Source: Clostridia bacterium (GTDB taxonomy: Bacteria; Bacillota; Clostridia; Lachnospirales; Lachnospiraceae). From it: DNA of 64,000 nt. A model generated the notes under the pieces. That model was not told the DNA's origin and searched no databases. It saw nothing but the letters and a program-made list of their open reading frames with translations. The stretch is taken from NCBI GenBank assembly GCA_910575245.1, contig CAJTEN010000025.1, forward strand, positions 16,919-80,918, in the 5' to 3' direction. Both the position numbers and the translations under genes were made by a program. Of the stretch, positions 36,491 to 46,429 are shown piece by piece. Positions within the stretch are counted from its first letter, which is position 1, and every line of letters starts with the position of its first letter.

Positions 36491-37141
36491 TTATCCTGCA
36501 AGCATCCCCTGCCACTCTGCCTCCGTCAGGATTCTCCCCCGGTGCAGATATCCCTTCTCCGTACAGATCTTTCTAAGTTCCTCCAGATAATGGGACACCA
36601 CCAGAACCGTCAGATTTCTTCCCTGTGCCGCACTTACCAGAATGTCATTAACCGCTTTACGCACCTGGGGATCCAGCCCGTCGAAGACCTCATCACAGAG
36701 CAGATATCTGGTGTTGGTGCAGATTGCCGCCGCAATAAACATCTGCTTCTTCATTCCCTTTGAGAAAGAATCGACCAGAGCATTTTCATCCAGTTCAAAT
36801 TGTCCCAGCAGATAGCAATAATCCTCCATCGAAAACTCCGGATAGAAGTTCCCGTAAAACTTACCCACCGTCAACGGCGTCGCATTTCTCTCATAATACT
36901 GTCTGTCCGGCATATAGAAAACGTCCCTTTTGGCCGAAACCGTGGAAGCCTTCTTCCCGTCTATCCTGATCTCTCCCGCATCTGCCCGATAGACCCCGGC
37001 GATCAGGCGAAGCAGCGTGCTCTTCCCTGCGCCGTTCTCTCCGACCAGTCCGTAGATCGTACCGTCCCGGACCATAAGCGATACCTCATCCAGACAAACA
37101 AAATTACCGAACCTCTTGCTGACACCGCTGACTTCTATCAT
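36491..37141 (-). CDS. ABC transporter ATP-binding protein (YtrB-like)
   Basis: A 216-residue ATPase with Walker A GENGAGKST (34-42), the variant signature DSFSKGMKKQM in place of LSGGQ, Walker B YLLCDEVFDGLDP and the switch His in VVSHYLEEL. The SKGMKK signature is typical of the YtrB/antibiotic-exporter group. It is coupled to the membrane protein gene downstream. Expression control is not evident; no GntR regulator of the YtrA type adjoins it. Confidence 0.92.
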   Translation of the reverse strand: MIEVSGVSKRFGNFVCLDEVSLMVRDGTIYGLVGENGAGKSTLLRLIAGVYRADAGEIRIDGKKASTVSAKRDVFYMPDRQYYERNATPLTVGKFYGNFYPEFSMEDYCYLLGQFELDENALVDSFSKGMKKQMFIAAAICTNTRYLLCDEVFDGLDPQVRKAVNDILVSAAQGRNLTVLVVSHYLEELRKICTEKGYLHRGRILTEAEWQGMLAG

Positions 37142-37204
37142 AATGATATTCCTTTCCCTCCCGGCGTGAAACGCCTAACAAGTTTCCGCGTCCCCATATC
37201 TGTA

Positions 37205-38824
37205 TCACAGAGCGTCTATCACGCCCCGGATCCCTTCTTCCTCATAAATCTGCTTATAGAGCGCAACCTCATCCCGGATCAGTTCATCGATCACCTGCAT
37301 CCCCAGAAGCTCCACCGGCGCCTTATCGTCGGTCATGATATAGTTTCCTGCCTCATAAGCCGCAAGCTGCCCCTCCACAGTCTCCATCATCGCAGACAGA
37401 TCGCTTTCTGTAAGATCCGCCCGGTGCGCAGACAGATTCGCAAGCATCTGCGGATTGTCCGATGCAAAAAGCTCCCTGTTCGTGGAACCCTTCACATCCA
37501 CCGTGTACACCTCCCCGAACACACTGCCGATGGTGTCCGCGAGATATTCATTAATACTTCCTTCTTTGCTGCCGCGCATATTCATATTGACCACCATCAC
37601 GCCGTCTTCCGTCAAATGCTCCTTCACCAGCGTGAAAAATTCCACAGAGGACATCTGAAAAGGAATCGTAATATCCTGGTAGGCATCCACCATGATCACA
37701 TCATACTTTCCGTTGATGGCATTCAGATAGGCTCTGCCGTCATAAGTGGACACCGGCACATCCTCCGGCAGTTCGAAATACTGTCTGGCCAGATCCGTTA
37801 TCTTCTCGTCAATCTCTACGCCTTCAATCTCCATATCGCCGAAATACTTCCGGCACTGTGTCGCATAGGTTCCTGTTCCCATCCCCAGGATCAGCACGCT
37901 ACAGTCGCCCGGCTGCTCTTTATCCGTCATCAGCGGCGCCGCCATGGCGTAATCATAGTACATCCCGGTCAGTCCGTCCTCCTTCACCAGGAGGGACTGT
38001 ACACCGAACAATACATTCGTGGACAATATGACGACTCTGTCGTTTTCTTTTACCTGCAGATAATTGTAGATGGATTCTCCCTCATAGGTCAGACCACTCT
38101 CCCAGAAAGCGAAACTGTTCGACTTTCCGAGAAAACAGCACAGAATAAAAAGCACCGCGGCAGCCACACTTTTTGCCGCACCCCTTTTGCCGCTTACAAA
38201 ATACACGAGGCAAAGCGCCAGCAGGATACCCGCAAAGATCAGAAAGGTGATCGATGTCCCCACCGCCGGAATGGATATGAAAGTCGGTACGAAAGTGCCG
38301 ATGATACTGCCGATCGTATTGGAAGCGTTCAGCATACCCACTGTCTTACCGCTGTCCGCCAGACTGTCCACAGAGTACTTCGCCAGGGACGGCGTCACGG
38401 TTCCCAGCAGAAACAGCGGGAATACGAAGACAACCATACACGCGGCAAACGCCGCCCAGATGAGAAAATTCGTGTTTACCGTGAAGATCAGCACCGCCGA
38501 GATCCCCAGAATAATATATTTCCCGACTACGGGTATGGCCGCGATCCAGACAGCCGCGATCAATATCCTGCCGTACAGCTTGTCCGGGTTCGGGTTCTTG
38601 TCCGCGCTGCGCCCTCCGTAAATATTCCCCAGCGCCATGGCGATCATGATCGTTCCTATGATGATCGTCCACACGATCTGAGAAGAACTGAAATAAGGCG
38701 CCAACAGCCTGCTTGCACCCAGCTCCACCGCCATCACTGACATCCCTGCAAAGAACTCCGTTAAATATAGGAAGAGCTTACTGTTTAAAGCAGATGCTGA
38801 CCTCGTTGTATTTATTGTATCCAT
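37205..38824 (-). CDS. Fused MFS-like/spermidine synthase-like protein
   Basis: A 539-residue protein with two parts: an N-terminal membrane half of about 7 helices (residues 17-245, beginning LTEFFAGMSVMAVELGASRL) and a C-terminal class I methyltransferase fold of the polyamine synthase type (about 270-480). The SAM/dcSAM site is VLILGMGTGTYATQCRKYF and the active-site loop is MVDAYQDITIPFQM. Such fusions are widespread but biochemically poorly known. Polyamine synthesis coupled to transport is a common suggestion, not shown here. Confidence 0.88.
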   Translation of the reverse strand: MDTINTTRSASALNSKLFLYLTEFFAGMSVMAVELGASRLLAPYFSSSQIVWTIIIGTIMIAMALGNIYGGRSADKNPNPDKLYGRILIAAVWIAAIPVVGKYIILGISAVLIFTVNTNFLIWAAFAACMVVFVFPLFLLGTVTPSLAKYSVDSLADSGKTVGMLNASNTIGSIIGTFVPTFISIPAVGTSITFLIFAGILLALCLVYFVSGKRGAAKSVAAAVLFILCCFLGKSNSFAFWESGLTYEGESIYNYLQVKENDRVVILSTNVLFGVQSLLVKEDGLTGMYYDYAMAAPLMTDKEQPGDCSVLILGMGTGTYATQCRKYFGDMEIEGVEIDEKITDLARQYFELPEDVPVSTYDGRAYLNAINGKYDVIMVDAYQDITIPFQMSSVEFFTLVKEHLTEDGVMVVNMNMRGSKEGSINEYLADTIGSVFGEVYTVDVKGSTNRELFASDNPQMLANLSAHRADLTESDLSAMMETVEGQLAAYEAGNYIMTDDKAPVELLGMQVIDELIRDEVALYKQIYEEEGIRGVIDAL

Positions 38825-38910
38825 GGATTCCTTTTCCTTTCCGCTCCGAAATGAGCCTTAATACGACATATCTCTATTATACTGATATTTCAGCTTACTG
38901 CAACTGTCAC

Positions 38911-38942
38911 ATAAAAGAACGCCCACTGTCTGAGCAGGCGTT
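38911..38942 (-). terminator. Rho-independent terminator of the DUF4143 ATPase gene
   Basis: On the minus strand AACGCCTGCTCAGACAGTGG begins a stem that closes with GGCGTT and is followed by CTTTTAT. It lies 45 bases past the stop at 38988. Confidence 0.75.
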
Positions 38943-38987
38943 ATCGTTTACAATATTTGCCGTAATGCGAATATCCCGTGCGGATGT

Positions 38988-40283
38988 TCAGATACAAAAT
39001 GCGGCATAGAGAGGAACGGTCTTTTTGCCGTTCTCAAAACCAAAATTCCTTGCAGAGAGCTTGATGGCATATTCAGGTTTATAGGTTTCCATGTAGACCT
39101 TTAAACTCTTCGCTCTGGTGTTGTCGGCAGACTTCACTTCAATCGGAATCAGCTTGCCTTCACGCTGAATGATAAAATCAATCTCAGCTCCACGCTCAGA
39201 CTCCCAATAGTAAGTGTTATACCCGTTTATGCCAAGCTGCACATTCACGTAGTTTTCTGCCATGCCTCCCTTAAAATCATTGATTTCTTCCACCATATAA
39301 AGGACATCGTTCGCCGCCAGATCTTTCTTGGCACAAAGCAGCCCCAAGTCCGATACATAAATTTTGAATGCATCAATGTCGCGGTAATTTTCAAGGGGCT
39401 TTTTGATCTGTTCTACCTTGTAAACCTGTGACACAATACCCGACAGGCAGAGCCATTCAATGGCATTTTCAAACTCTGAAGCCCTCCCGCCTTTTTTAAT
39501 CAGTTTGTACTGAAAGCGGGTATTCTTCCTGGAAAGCTGAACGGTAATGTTATCGTAGGCAAGCCGCGTCTTTTTGATTTCATTCAAACTATTATATTTA
39601 CTCATATCATTAAGATAGCTTGCAAGAATCGTGTCCTGTGTATGACGGATCAGGATATAGTCCTTCGTCCCGGCAAACTGCATTACACACTCCGGCATAC
39701 CACCCACGATCAGATACTGGCGATAGAGCTGCATGGCAGCGCCATGCAGCGCAGCGGGAAGCGGTGTATCGGCGGCAAAGCATTTTCTGATCTGCCCTGC
39801 AAGAGCCTCCTCGCCCATTGCATACATAAACTCCTCCAGGTCCATCGGATACAGCGTTTTCATGTCCACCTTTCCGACAGGAAAAGAGAATTTCGTCCTG
39901 TTAACCGCTACGCCAAGCAGGCTGCCCGCCGCAATAATATGGTAGTCCGGTGCATTCTCACAAAAATATTTCAGCGAAGTCAGCGCCCTCTCGCATAGCT
40001 GCACTTCGTCAAAAACAACCAGCGTTTTTTCCCTCACGATCGTTTGCCCCGCAATATGGGATAAAATCGGTATCAGATAATCAGGGCTGATATTTTCCTC
40101 AAAGGTTTCACTCAGCCTGGGATTGGTTTCAAAATTAAAGTATGCTACATTCTCATAATGGGTACGTCCGAATTCCAGAATGGAGTAAGTCTTGCCGACC
40201 TGTCTTGCTCCCTGCAAAATGAGAGGCTTGCGGTGTGCGTTATCTTTCCATGCTTCCAAATAGCCAATGATTTTCCTATACAT
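38988..40283 (-). CDS. ATP-binding protein, AAA/DUF4143 family
   Basis: A 431-residue protein with an N-terminal AAA module (P-loop LILQGARQVGKTYSI, about 20-34; Walker B KTLVVFDEVQLCE) and a C-terminal DUF4143 nuclease-like domain (YWESERGAEIDFIIQREGKL and IPIEVKSADN). The start is the ATG at 40283 with AAGGAG 9 bases upstream; the open frame continues to 40484 but that stretch is repeat-derived. The family is very common in anaerobes and functionally uncharacterised. An upstream palindromic repeat occupies 40357-40480. Confidence 0.87.
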   Translation of the reverse strand: MYRKIIGYLEAWKDNAHRKPLILQGARQVGKTYSILEFGRTHYENVAYFNFETNPRLSETFEENISPDYLIPILSHIAGQTIVREKTLVVFDEVQLCERALTSLKYFCENAPDYHIIAAGSLLGVAVNRTKFSFPVGKVDMKTLYPMDLEEFMYAMGEEALAGQIRKCFAADTPLPAALHGAAMQLYRQYLIVGGMPECVMQFAGTKDYILIRHTQDTILASYLNDMSKYNSLNEIKKTRLAYDNITVQLSRKNTRFQYKLIKKGGRASEFENAIEWLCLSGIVSQVYKVEQIKKPLENYRDIDAFKIYVSDLGLLCAKKDLAANDVLYMVEEINDFKGGMAENYVNVQLGINGYNTYYWESERGAEIDFIIQREGKLIPIEVKSADNTRAKSLKVYMETYKPEYAIKLSARNFGFENGKKTVPLYAAFCI

Positions 40284-40752
40284 AAACGAATGCTCCTTAT
40301 CCCCCGGGAAACAGGAAGACCCCATCGTGGGCAGAAGGATTTCCTCCATTGAAAGTACTATAGTTAACGACATTAGAAATTTCGTTTTCGGACTTGCAGA
40401 AGCTGCCGTATGTGGTTCCTGCAGAAGCCGGCAACAGTACTTTGTAATGCCGATTACTATAACTATAGTATTACATATATTCATGTAATTATCAATGTAT
40501 TTTACTCATTCTTTTTACACTAAATAGCATGACTATTTTGACAGGAAGTCCATAATCTGACAGGAACATCGCACAACTGCCGTTTCAGACCTTCCGATCC
40601 TGTCCGTCATCGGCTTATAAGGTCACTCCAACGTCTACATGCGGCAGAAACGTGTCTTCAGACCACTTTCCTGCCGCTGCATTTATCTTCCATAATCTGT
40701 TTCTCCTGATTCGCCCAAAGCATATCGTATCATATTGGCCATAAGTGTATTT
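40284..40752. other. Intergenic region with a short palindromic element
   Basis: Between the DUF4143 ATPase start and the SipL-like gene end. It holds the repeat at 40359-40476 (separate entry). Nothing gene-like was found in 40485-40752. Confidence 0.5.
40357..40476. repeat. Short inverted-repeat element, R4 copy 1
   Basis: A stretch that starts ACTATAGTTA and ends TAACTATAGT (10-bp terminal inverted repeat). Its left part (40359-40386) shares 28 identical bases, in inverse orientation, with 56926-56953. It is too short to code and may be a miniature element or a mobile-element end. Confidence 0.55.
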
Positions 40753-42309
40753 TTACACGCTGCCTTTCACCACCAGTATCTTATCCCCTGGATTGATCTC
40801 TTCCGTAACCAGTTCGTTAACCTCCTTCAGCTGTGCGATCGTCACATAATACCGCTTCCCGATATCCCACAGTGTGTCATTCGGCCCGGCGATATAGATG
40901 ACCATCCCCGGCAGCTCGCTAAGCTTATTCAGATCCAGTTCTTCCACCTTGATATCCGTGATCAGATTACTCTTCTGTACCGCGAACACGATCACCTTGA
41001 ACTGCATCGCCGCCTTCACATCCAGTTCGTCGCTGTCAAGCATGGTCACGGTCAGCTGCTCAATGCTGCAGCGCAGCTTGAAAATACTGGTGGGCGTGAT
41101 ATTCTCGGCCTCAATCACATACTGGAAGGGCAGCACATTCCTCGTAGAATAAATCGTCTTCGCCCCGTTACCGCACAGATATAACGTGATTACGGTCAGA
41201 GTTCCCGTGATGGCGATTCCGTTCTCCACAATCGCCTGCTCCTCAATCTGGATTTCTCCTTCCGAGTGGATCAGCTGATACATAGGCATTTCCGGATTCT
41301 GGATCTTCGCGTGCTCCGCAATCTTACATTTTCCGCTTCCGCTCATCAGCAGGCTCTTCAGCTGTACTTCCGTCGTCAGCGCCTCGATCTCCTTCTCCAC
41401 GCCGTATATATCCGACAGTACTTCCATATTCTCTTCTTCATACAGGTGAATATCCAGATCCAGCACCGGTTCTACGCAGAATACCCGCTCCTCTCCGTCG
41501 AAATCCTGCCGCACCTCCACGTTACACTGCCCCAGGCTGTAACTGATATCCGGAATCATATTCTCCCGGCAGCCGTGGCATTCGATAATCCCGCTGAACG
41601 GCACCGTATTTTCATACCACAGTGTTCTGTCATTATCCCCTTCTCCCTCATACAGGAAAAAGGCTCTCATCTCACCCTGTATAGATATTTTCTCATCCAG
41701 GGCTTTGAATTCCACATGGTCAAAGGTGATGTGATGCCAGATCGTCTGAAACACATTCGGAAGGTTCCCCGACAGTTCCATCTCCTCTTTTAACCGGAAA
41801 ATGTCCTTCTTCTGCAGCACAAGTTCCACCATAGGATACGTTCTCTTCCGGTATTCCACGGGTTCCTCATGATAGATATCCACTGCCGTATCCTGTTCCA
41901 CGTGTTCTTCCAGTTCCAGTCCGAAAGAAACCACCGCCTGGACACTGATCTTCCTGGAATTGATCAGCCCCACCGTCAGATCCTCTATGGTCCAGTCTGT
42001 CAGGATAATATCTCCGTTCGTGACTCCTTCCATATTGACCCGTTCCTCAAACGGAAGTACCGCCTCCATACTGGCACAGGTACCCTCCGTATCCGTCAGA
42101 TACAAGATGGATACGATCAGCTTTCCTCTCATGTTCACCACATTTTCACCGGCGCGTATCTCCTCCAGAATGACCTCACCCTTGTTGTTAAGCAGGTGAC
42201 TGGCGTCGGGTTTGTTATCTGAAATATTCACATCTTCTTCCAATACCATCTGGGTGCCGGCTCTGCTGCTGATCCGATCCATATGTATCTTCTTCTTTAC
42301 CAACTCCAC
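40753..42309 (-). CDS. SipL-like spore protein, DUF3794 (SPOCS) and LysM
   Basis: A 518-residue protein with three DUF3794/SPOCS-type repeats (about 30-130, 180-300, 340-440) and a C-terminal LysM domain (about 472-516, VIYIAGPNDTLWDIGKRYYV to INPGDKILVV). This is the architecture of clostridial SipL, which binds SpoIVA and anchors coat assembly on the forespore. No signal peptide is present, in line with a mother-cell role. It supports an endospore-forming ancestry. Confidence 0.85.
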   Translation of the reverse strand: MELVKKKIHMDRISSRAGTQMVLEEDVNISDNKPDASHLLNNKGEVILEEIRAGENVVNMRGKLIVSILYLTDTEGTCASMEAVLPFEERVNMEGVTNGDIILTDWTIEDLTVGLINSRKISVQAVVSFGLELEEHVEQDTAVDIYHEEPVEYRKRTYPMVELVLQKKDIFRLKEEMELSGNLPNVFQTIWHHITFDHVEFKALDEKISIQGEMRAFFLYEGEGDNDRTLWYENTVPFSGIIECHGCRENMIPDISYSLGQCNVEVRQDFDGEERVFCVEPVLDLDIHLYEEENMEVLSDIYGVEKEIEALTTEVQLKSLLMSGSGKCKIAEHAKIQNPEMPMYQLIHSEGEIQIEEQAIVENGIAITGTLTVITLYLCGNGAKTIYSTRNVLPFQYVIEAENITPTSIFKLRCSIEQLTVTMLDSDELDVKAAMQFKVIVFAVQKSNLITDIKVEELDLNKLSELPGMVIYIAGPNDTLWDIGKRYYVTIAQLKEVNELVTEEINPGDKILVVKGSV

Positions 42310-42463
42310 AAAAATAAACCTCCATGCGTATACTTAGTATAAGTATATGACGCATGGAGGTTGTATATGATTTTTATTTCTCCAACGGATTCCAAGATCT
42401 GATACTGCATTATTCTTCTTTCTGCAACGATCGAGGTATCATGGTTGTTATATTATGCTGCCT

Positions 42464-43006
42464 TTATAAAAGTTCTGAAAGCTGTATAGACAAGCCATTG
42501 AAAATGCATACAGAAATTTCATCATTAAAACTATATTGGCAAGTTCTTTCTTCATTCTCAAGATCGTATACATTTACTATGCGTGTCACAGGGTTTATGA
42601 TCCAGTATTCGCGAACCCCCGCAGTACGGTATTTGAAAAGTTTTATGCCGTAATCCATTTGTTGTGTTGAGGGAGATACCACCTCCATTATCAGATCCGG
42701 CGCACCATTGCAGCCTTTCTCTATCAGCTTGCTTTTATCACAGATCACAGAAATATCCGGCTCAACATAATTTTTATCATCAGCATTTAAAAAGACAGCA
42801 AAAGGAGCCGGGTAAACTTCACAATCTCCGTTATTGTCTCTTATATGCTGGTGCAGGGCAGAGACAAGTTCTGTTATCAGTTTCTGGTGTATCCTGGCAG
42901 GCGGCGCCATATTATAGATGCGTCCGTCGATCAGTTCAGCCCTTTGGCCGTCCGGAAGGGCATAAATATCTTCAATTGTATAAATTTTCTCCTGCTGTAG
43001 CGCCAT
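42464..43006 (-). CDS. Uma2-family (DUF820) PD-(D/E)XK nuclease-like protein
   Basis: A 180-residue protein with the Uma2 pattern: RAELIDGRIYNMAPPARIHQ near the start, the acidic core VEPDISVICDKSKL, APDLIMEVVSPST and REYWIINPVTRIVNVYDLEN. The Asp/Glu/Lys residues of the nuclease fold are retained. The family is expanded in cyanobacteria and sporadic in Bacillota, and its function is not settled. It lies 31 bases after pyrD, but family and operon differ, so it may be a later insertion. Confidence 0.85.
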   Translation of the reverse strand: MALQQEKIYTIEDIYALPDGQRAELIDGRIYNMAPPARIHQKLITELVSALHQHIRDNNGDCEVYPAPFAVFLNADDKNYVEPDISVICDKSKLIEKGCNGAPDLIMEVVSPSTQQMDYGIKLFKYRTAGVREYWIINPVTRIVNVYDLENEERTCQYSFNDEISVCIFNGLSIQLSELL

Positions 43007-43037
43007 ACGGTTGAACCCCTTTCTTTGTGGTATTTTC

Positions 43038-43943
43038 TTACTCTTCCACCGCCCCGGTCAGTTCTGCCACATTTTCGATTCCGTAACGCTCCATATAGGC
43101 TTCGATTCCTTCCACAACTTCAATCGTGGCATAAGGATTCACGAAATTCATGGCTCCCACCGCTACTGCGCTGGCGCCGGCCAGTATAAATTCTATGGCG
43201 TCCTCCGCATTCGCAATGCCGCCCATTCCGATAATAGGAATCTTCACTGCGTGGGCCGCCTGATAAACCATACGCACTGCCACCGGCTTGATGGCCGGTC
43301 CGGAAAGTCCTCCCGTCTTATTGGCCAATGCAAACTGCCGCCTGTGAATGTCGATCTTCATTCCCGTAATTGTATTGATCATCGACAGCGCGTCGGCTCC
43401 TGCTGCCTCCGCCGCTTTCGCCATTTCCGTAATGTCTGTTACATTGGGGCTTAATTTCATGATAACAGGCTGTCTGGCCTTATCCTTAATCTGTGAAGTG
43501 ATGTCATAGAGAGCCTCCGCCTTCTGCCCGAAAGCGATCGCCCCCTCCTTCACATTCGGGCAGGACACATTAATCTCCAGCATGTCCACCGGCTCGTCTC
43601 CCAGCCGTTCCACCACTTCCAGATAGTCTTCCACCGTCTTGCCGCAGACATTAACTATAATCTTCGTATCATACTGTCTCAAAAAAGGAATATCCCGTTC
43701 TGTGAAGACATTGATACCCGGATTCTGCAGACCGATAGCATTCAGCATACCGCCGTACGTCTCTGCCACACGGGGTGTCGGATTGCCGGGCCACGGCCTG
43801 TTGGCCACTCCCTTTGTCACCACCGCTCCCAGACGGTTTAAGTCCACGAAATCGCTGTATTCCATACCGGAACCGAAAGTACCGGATGCCGTCATGACAG
43901 GATTGTTTAAAGTTACTCCCGCTATTGTCACTTTTGTATTCAT
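43038..43943 (-). CDS. pyrD: Dihydroorotate dehydrogenase B, catalytic subunit
   Basis: A 301-residue class 1B enzyme that oxidises dihydroorotate to orotate with FMN. Cys128 in MLEINVSCPNV is the active-site base that marks class 1. The phosphate loops are GMGGIANAEDAIEFILAGAS. It passes electrons to PyrK, encoded just upstream. The order pyrC-pyrK-pyrD on the minus strand indicates one pyrimidine operon. Confidence 0.95.
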   Translation of the reverse strand: MNTKVTIAGVTLNNPVMTASGTFGSGMEYSDFVDLNRLGAVVTKGVANRPWPGNPTPRVAETYGGMLNAIGLQNPGINVFTERDIPFLRQYDTKIIVNVCGKTVEDYLEVVERLGDEPVDMLEINVSCPNVKEGAIAFGQKAEALYDITSQIKDKARQPVIMKLSPNVTDITEMAKAAEAAGADALSMINTITGMKIDIHRRQFALANKTGGLSGPAIKPVAVRMVYQAAHAVKIPIIGMGGIANAEDAIEFILAGASAVAVGAMNFVNPYATIEVVEGIEAYMERYGIENVAELTGAVEE

Positions 43944-44072
43944 TGGATTTGCTTCTCCCTGGGTATTATCAACTAAATTTACGCCTGTGTCTGTCTTAAC
44001 ACAATCATTCCTCCGCCTTGCATATGAAAATTTATCCTACGTGTAAGGGCTCGGTAATTATCGTGGATTATA

Positions 44073-44849
44073 CTAGATTTCCACTTCCCCCGCTTCAAAC
44101 ACCGGGCCATCGGTACAGATACGCGCATTGTTCACGTGGGAATGATGGTCGGGCTCCCTGGTCCTGCACACACATCCCAGACAGGCTCCTACGCCGCACG
44201 CCATCCGTTCCTCCAGGGAGATATAGGCAGCTATTCCCTGCTCCTTTGCATATTCCCTGACCGCCCGCAGCATCGGCATGGGACCGCATGCCATGATCAC
44301 ATCAGCCTGCAGTCCGTTGACCCTGATAATGTCCATCACATTTCCCTGCACGCCTACGCTGCCGTCCTCGGTGGCAATATAGACCTGTCCGTTCTCCGCC
44401 AGGTCCTCCTGCAGAAAGAGATCCTGATTGCGGTACCCCAGCAGAATATGCTTATCCGCATCCAGTTCTTTCGCTAACTGCAGCATCGGCGGAATCCCGA
44501 TACCTCCGCCCATAAGAAAAACCTTCTTCCCCGCAGCTTTCTCAATCGGGAAGCCGTTGCCCAGTACCCCCAGCACCTCCAGGCTGTCTCCCGCCCTGCA
44601 TGCCGCAAACTCTGCCGTGCCTTTGCCCGCTATACGGTATACAAGCCGCATTCTGCTTCTGTCCCTGTCCACTTCGCAGATACTGATCGGCCGGGGAAGC
44701 AGCGTCGCGGCATTGTGGGGATACACCGCCACGAATTGTCCCGCATGAGCCTCTTGTGCAAGTTCCGTCTCCAGCCACAGATCATAGATCTGCTCCGCGA
44801 TCTGCTTTTGTGACACTACTGTCACTGTTGTTTTCTTTTTCCGAGCCAT
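44073..44849 (-). CDS. pyrK: Dihydroorotate dehydrogenase B, electron-transfer subunit
   Basis: A 258-residue ferredoxin-reductase-like protein that carries FAD and a [2Fe-2S] cluster and passes electrons from PyrD to NAD+. FAD-binding RPISICEVD, the nucleotide loop VFLMGGGIGIPPML and the four cluster Cys (MACGVGACLGCVC and ARICTDGP) are all present. It lies between pyrC and pyrD. Confidence 0.94.
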   Translation of the reverse strand: MARKKKTTVTVVSQKQIAEQIYDLWLETELAQEAHAGQFVAVYPHNAATLLPRPISICEVDRDRSRMRLVYRIAGKGTAEFAACRAGDSLEVLGVLGNGFPIEKAAGKKVFLMGGGIGIPPMLQLAKELDADKHILLGYRNQDLFLQEDLAENGQVYIATEDGSVGVQGNVMDIIRVNGLQADVIMACGPMPMLRAVREYAKEQGIAAYISLEERMACGVGACLGCVCRTREPDHHSHVNNARICTDGPVFEAGEVEI

Positions 44850-44938
44850 CCTGCTGATTCCTTCCTGTGTCCTTTGTCTTCTATATTCCTTACATTTGTG
44901 ATGTTTATGGAAGCTTTTACTTCATTTCCCATTTTATA

Positions 44939-46219
44939 TTATATTGTTTGAAAATAAACAACTTCCCCGCCGCATATCGTATAGCTGATCACGCCCGGCA
45001 GTTTCTCGCCGATGAATGGAGAGTTCATCGCCTTAGATGCAAAGCGCTCCACCATCCATTCCTTCTGCACATCAAGCACCACCAGATCGGCCGGTCCTCC
45101 TTCCGCTATATATCCGGCATCCAACCGGTACAGCTGTGCCGGTGCATAACTCATCTTCTTCACTAACTCGGACATCGTCAGATATCCTTTGTTCACCAAT
45201 TCCCGGATTCCCAGGGACAGTGCAGTCTCCAGCCCAATGATGCCGCTGGGCGCCTCCGTGAGCGGTTTCGCTTTTTCTTCTGTGCTGTGGGGCGCATGGT
45301 CCGTGGCGATCATATCGATGGTGCCGTCCTTAAGCCCTTCTATAATCGCAAGCCGGTCCTCCTCCTCCCGAAGAGGGGGATTCATCTTCGCCAGCGTACC
45401 GTGCCTGATTACCGCGTCCTGTGTCAATGTAAAGTGATGTGGTGTCGCTTCGGCGTATATATGGCTGCTCTTCTGCTTCGCCTGCCGCACCAGTTCCACC
45501 GCCTCCTTCGTACTGATATGCTGGATGGAAAGATCGGCTTCTTCCGTCATTGCAATCCTCAGGTCACGCTCCACCATGGAAATCTCCGCTTCCCTGGGAG
45601 AGCCGCCTATTCCGAAATGTTCCGACGCCTTACCGCTATGCACACCGTTATTCCGGATCAGTGCCGGATTTTCCTCGTGCAGGCTGACCGGCTTGTGAAG
45701 CTTCGCCGCCCGCCGAAGCGCTTCCCGCAGCAGATCCTCATCCAGCAGAGGAATCCCGTCATCGGTAAATCCTGCTGCCCCCAGTTCTCCCAGTTCCTCC
45801 ATATCCGTCAGTTCCCGGCCTTTCATTCCCTTTGTCACATTGGCACAAGTATAGACATGAATCGGCGTCTCGCGGCCTTTATCCAACACATAAGAGAGCG
45901 TTTCCGGATTATCGACAGGCGGGTTCGTATTTGCCATCAGTACTACCGAAGTAAACCCACCTCTGGCTGCTGCCGCAGCCCCTGTATGAATATCTTCCTT
46001 ATAAGTAAAACCCGGATCCCTGAAGTGGACATGCACATCCACCAGGCCGGGAACAACATGCCGGCCATTCAGGCCGATTACCTGTACCGGCTCCTGTGCT
46101 TCCATCGGCACTCCCTGCGGCACAATCCTGATTATCCTTCCATTCCCTATTAAGATATCCCTGTATCCTTCTGTTCCAGATGCCGGATCAACCAGATACC
46201 CGTTCTTTAAATACAGCAT
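44939..46219 (-). CDS. pyrC: Dihydroorotase
   Basis: A 426-residue type I dihydroorotase that closes carbamoyl-aspartate to dihydroorotate. Zinc ligands are in VDVHVHFRDPGF (about residues 58-69), with later His residues in SLHEEN, IQHIST and the Asp in IATDHAPHS. It heads the pyrC-pyrK-pyrD operon; a promoter is at 46402-46429 with a leader of about 175 bases. I did not find a clear PyrR-type attenuator in that leader. Confidence 0.95.
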   Translation of the reverse strand: MLYLKNGYLVDPASGTEGYRDILIGNGRIIRIVPQGVPMEAQEPVQVIGLNGRHVVPGLVDVHVHFRDPGFTYKEDIHTGAAAAARGGFTSVVLMANTNPPVDNPETLSYVLDKGRETPIHVYTCANVTKGMKGRELTDMEELGELGAAGFTDDGIPLLDEDLLREALRRAAKLHKPVSLHEENPALIRNNGVHSGKASEHFGIGGSPREAEISMVERDLRIAMTEEADLSIQHISTKEAVELVRQAKQKSSHIYAEATPHHFTLTQDAVIRHGTLAKMNPPLREEEDRLAIIEGLKDGTIDMIATDHAPHSTEEKAKPLTEAPSGIIGLETALSLGIRELVNKGYLTMSELVKKMSYAPAQLYRLDAGYIAEGGPADLVVLDVQKEWMVERFASKAMNSPFIGEKLPGVISYTICGGEVVYFQTI

Positions 46220-46401
46220 GTTATCCCTTTTCCTTCTTCCTGCTATGTATCTTAACGGCGTATGCTCTGCTGCCGGGTCCGCCCATATTCCCGATATATA
46301 ACCGTCCAGACAGTTCTGTCATCCAATCCAAACGCCTTCAGGCACTTACACAAGATCTGCCCGGTGCAGAAAATACACGGCTCTTCCACAGCTGTTCTTT
46401 C

Positions 46402-46429
46402 AGTATACCATACTTTCCCCATTAATCAA
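46402..46429 (-). promoter_or_regulatory. Promoter of the pyr operon
   Basis: On the minus strand TTGATT (46424-46429) and TATACT (46402-46407) with a 16-base spacer. The -35 box overlaps the 3' end of the PrcB-like gene. Confidence 0.6.

Noticed and set aside
36800..38740. A 646-codon plus-strand frame opposite the MFS/spermidine synthase and ABC ATPase genes
   Set aside because: His/Arg-rich shadow translation spanning two genes; no domain is visible.
46220..46401. PyrR attenuator in the pyrC leader
   Set aside because: The leader is long enough, but I could not find a convincing terminator/antiterminator pair or PyrR-binding loop.
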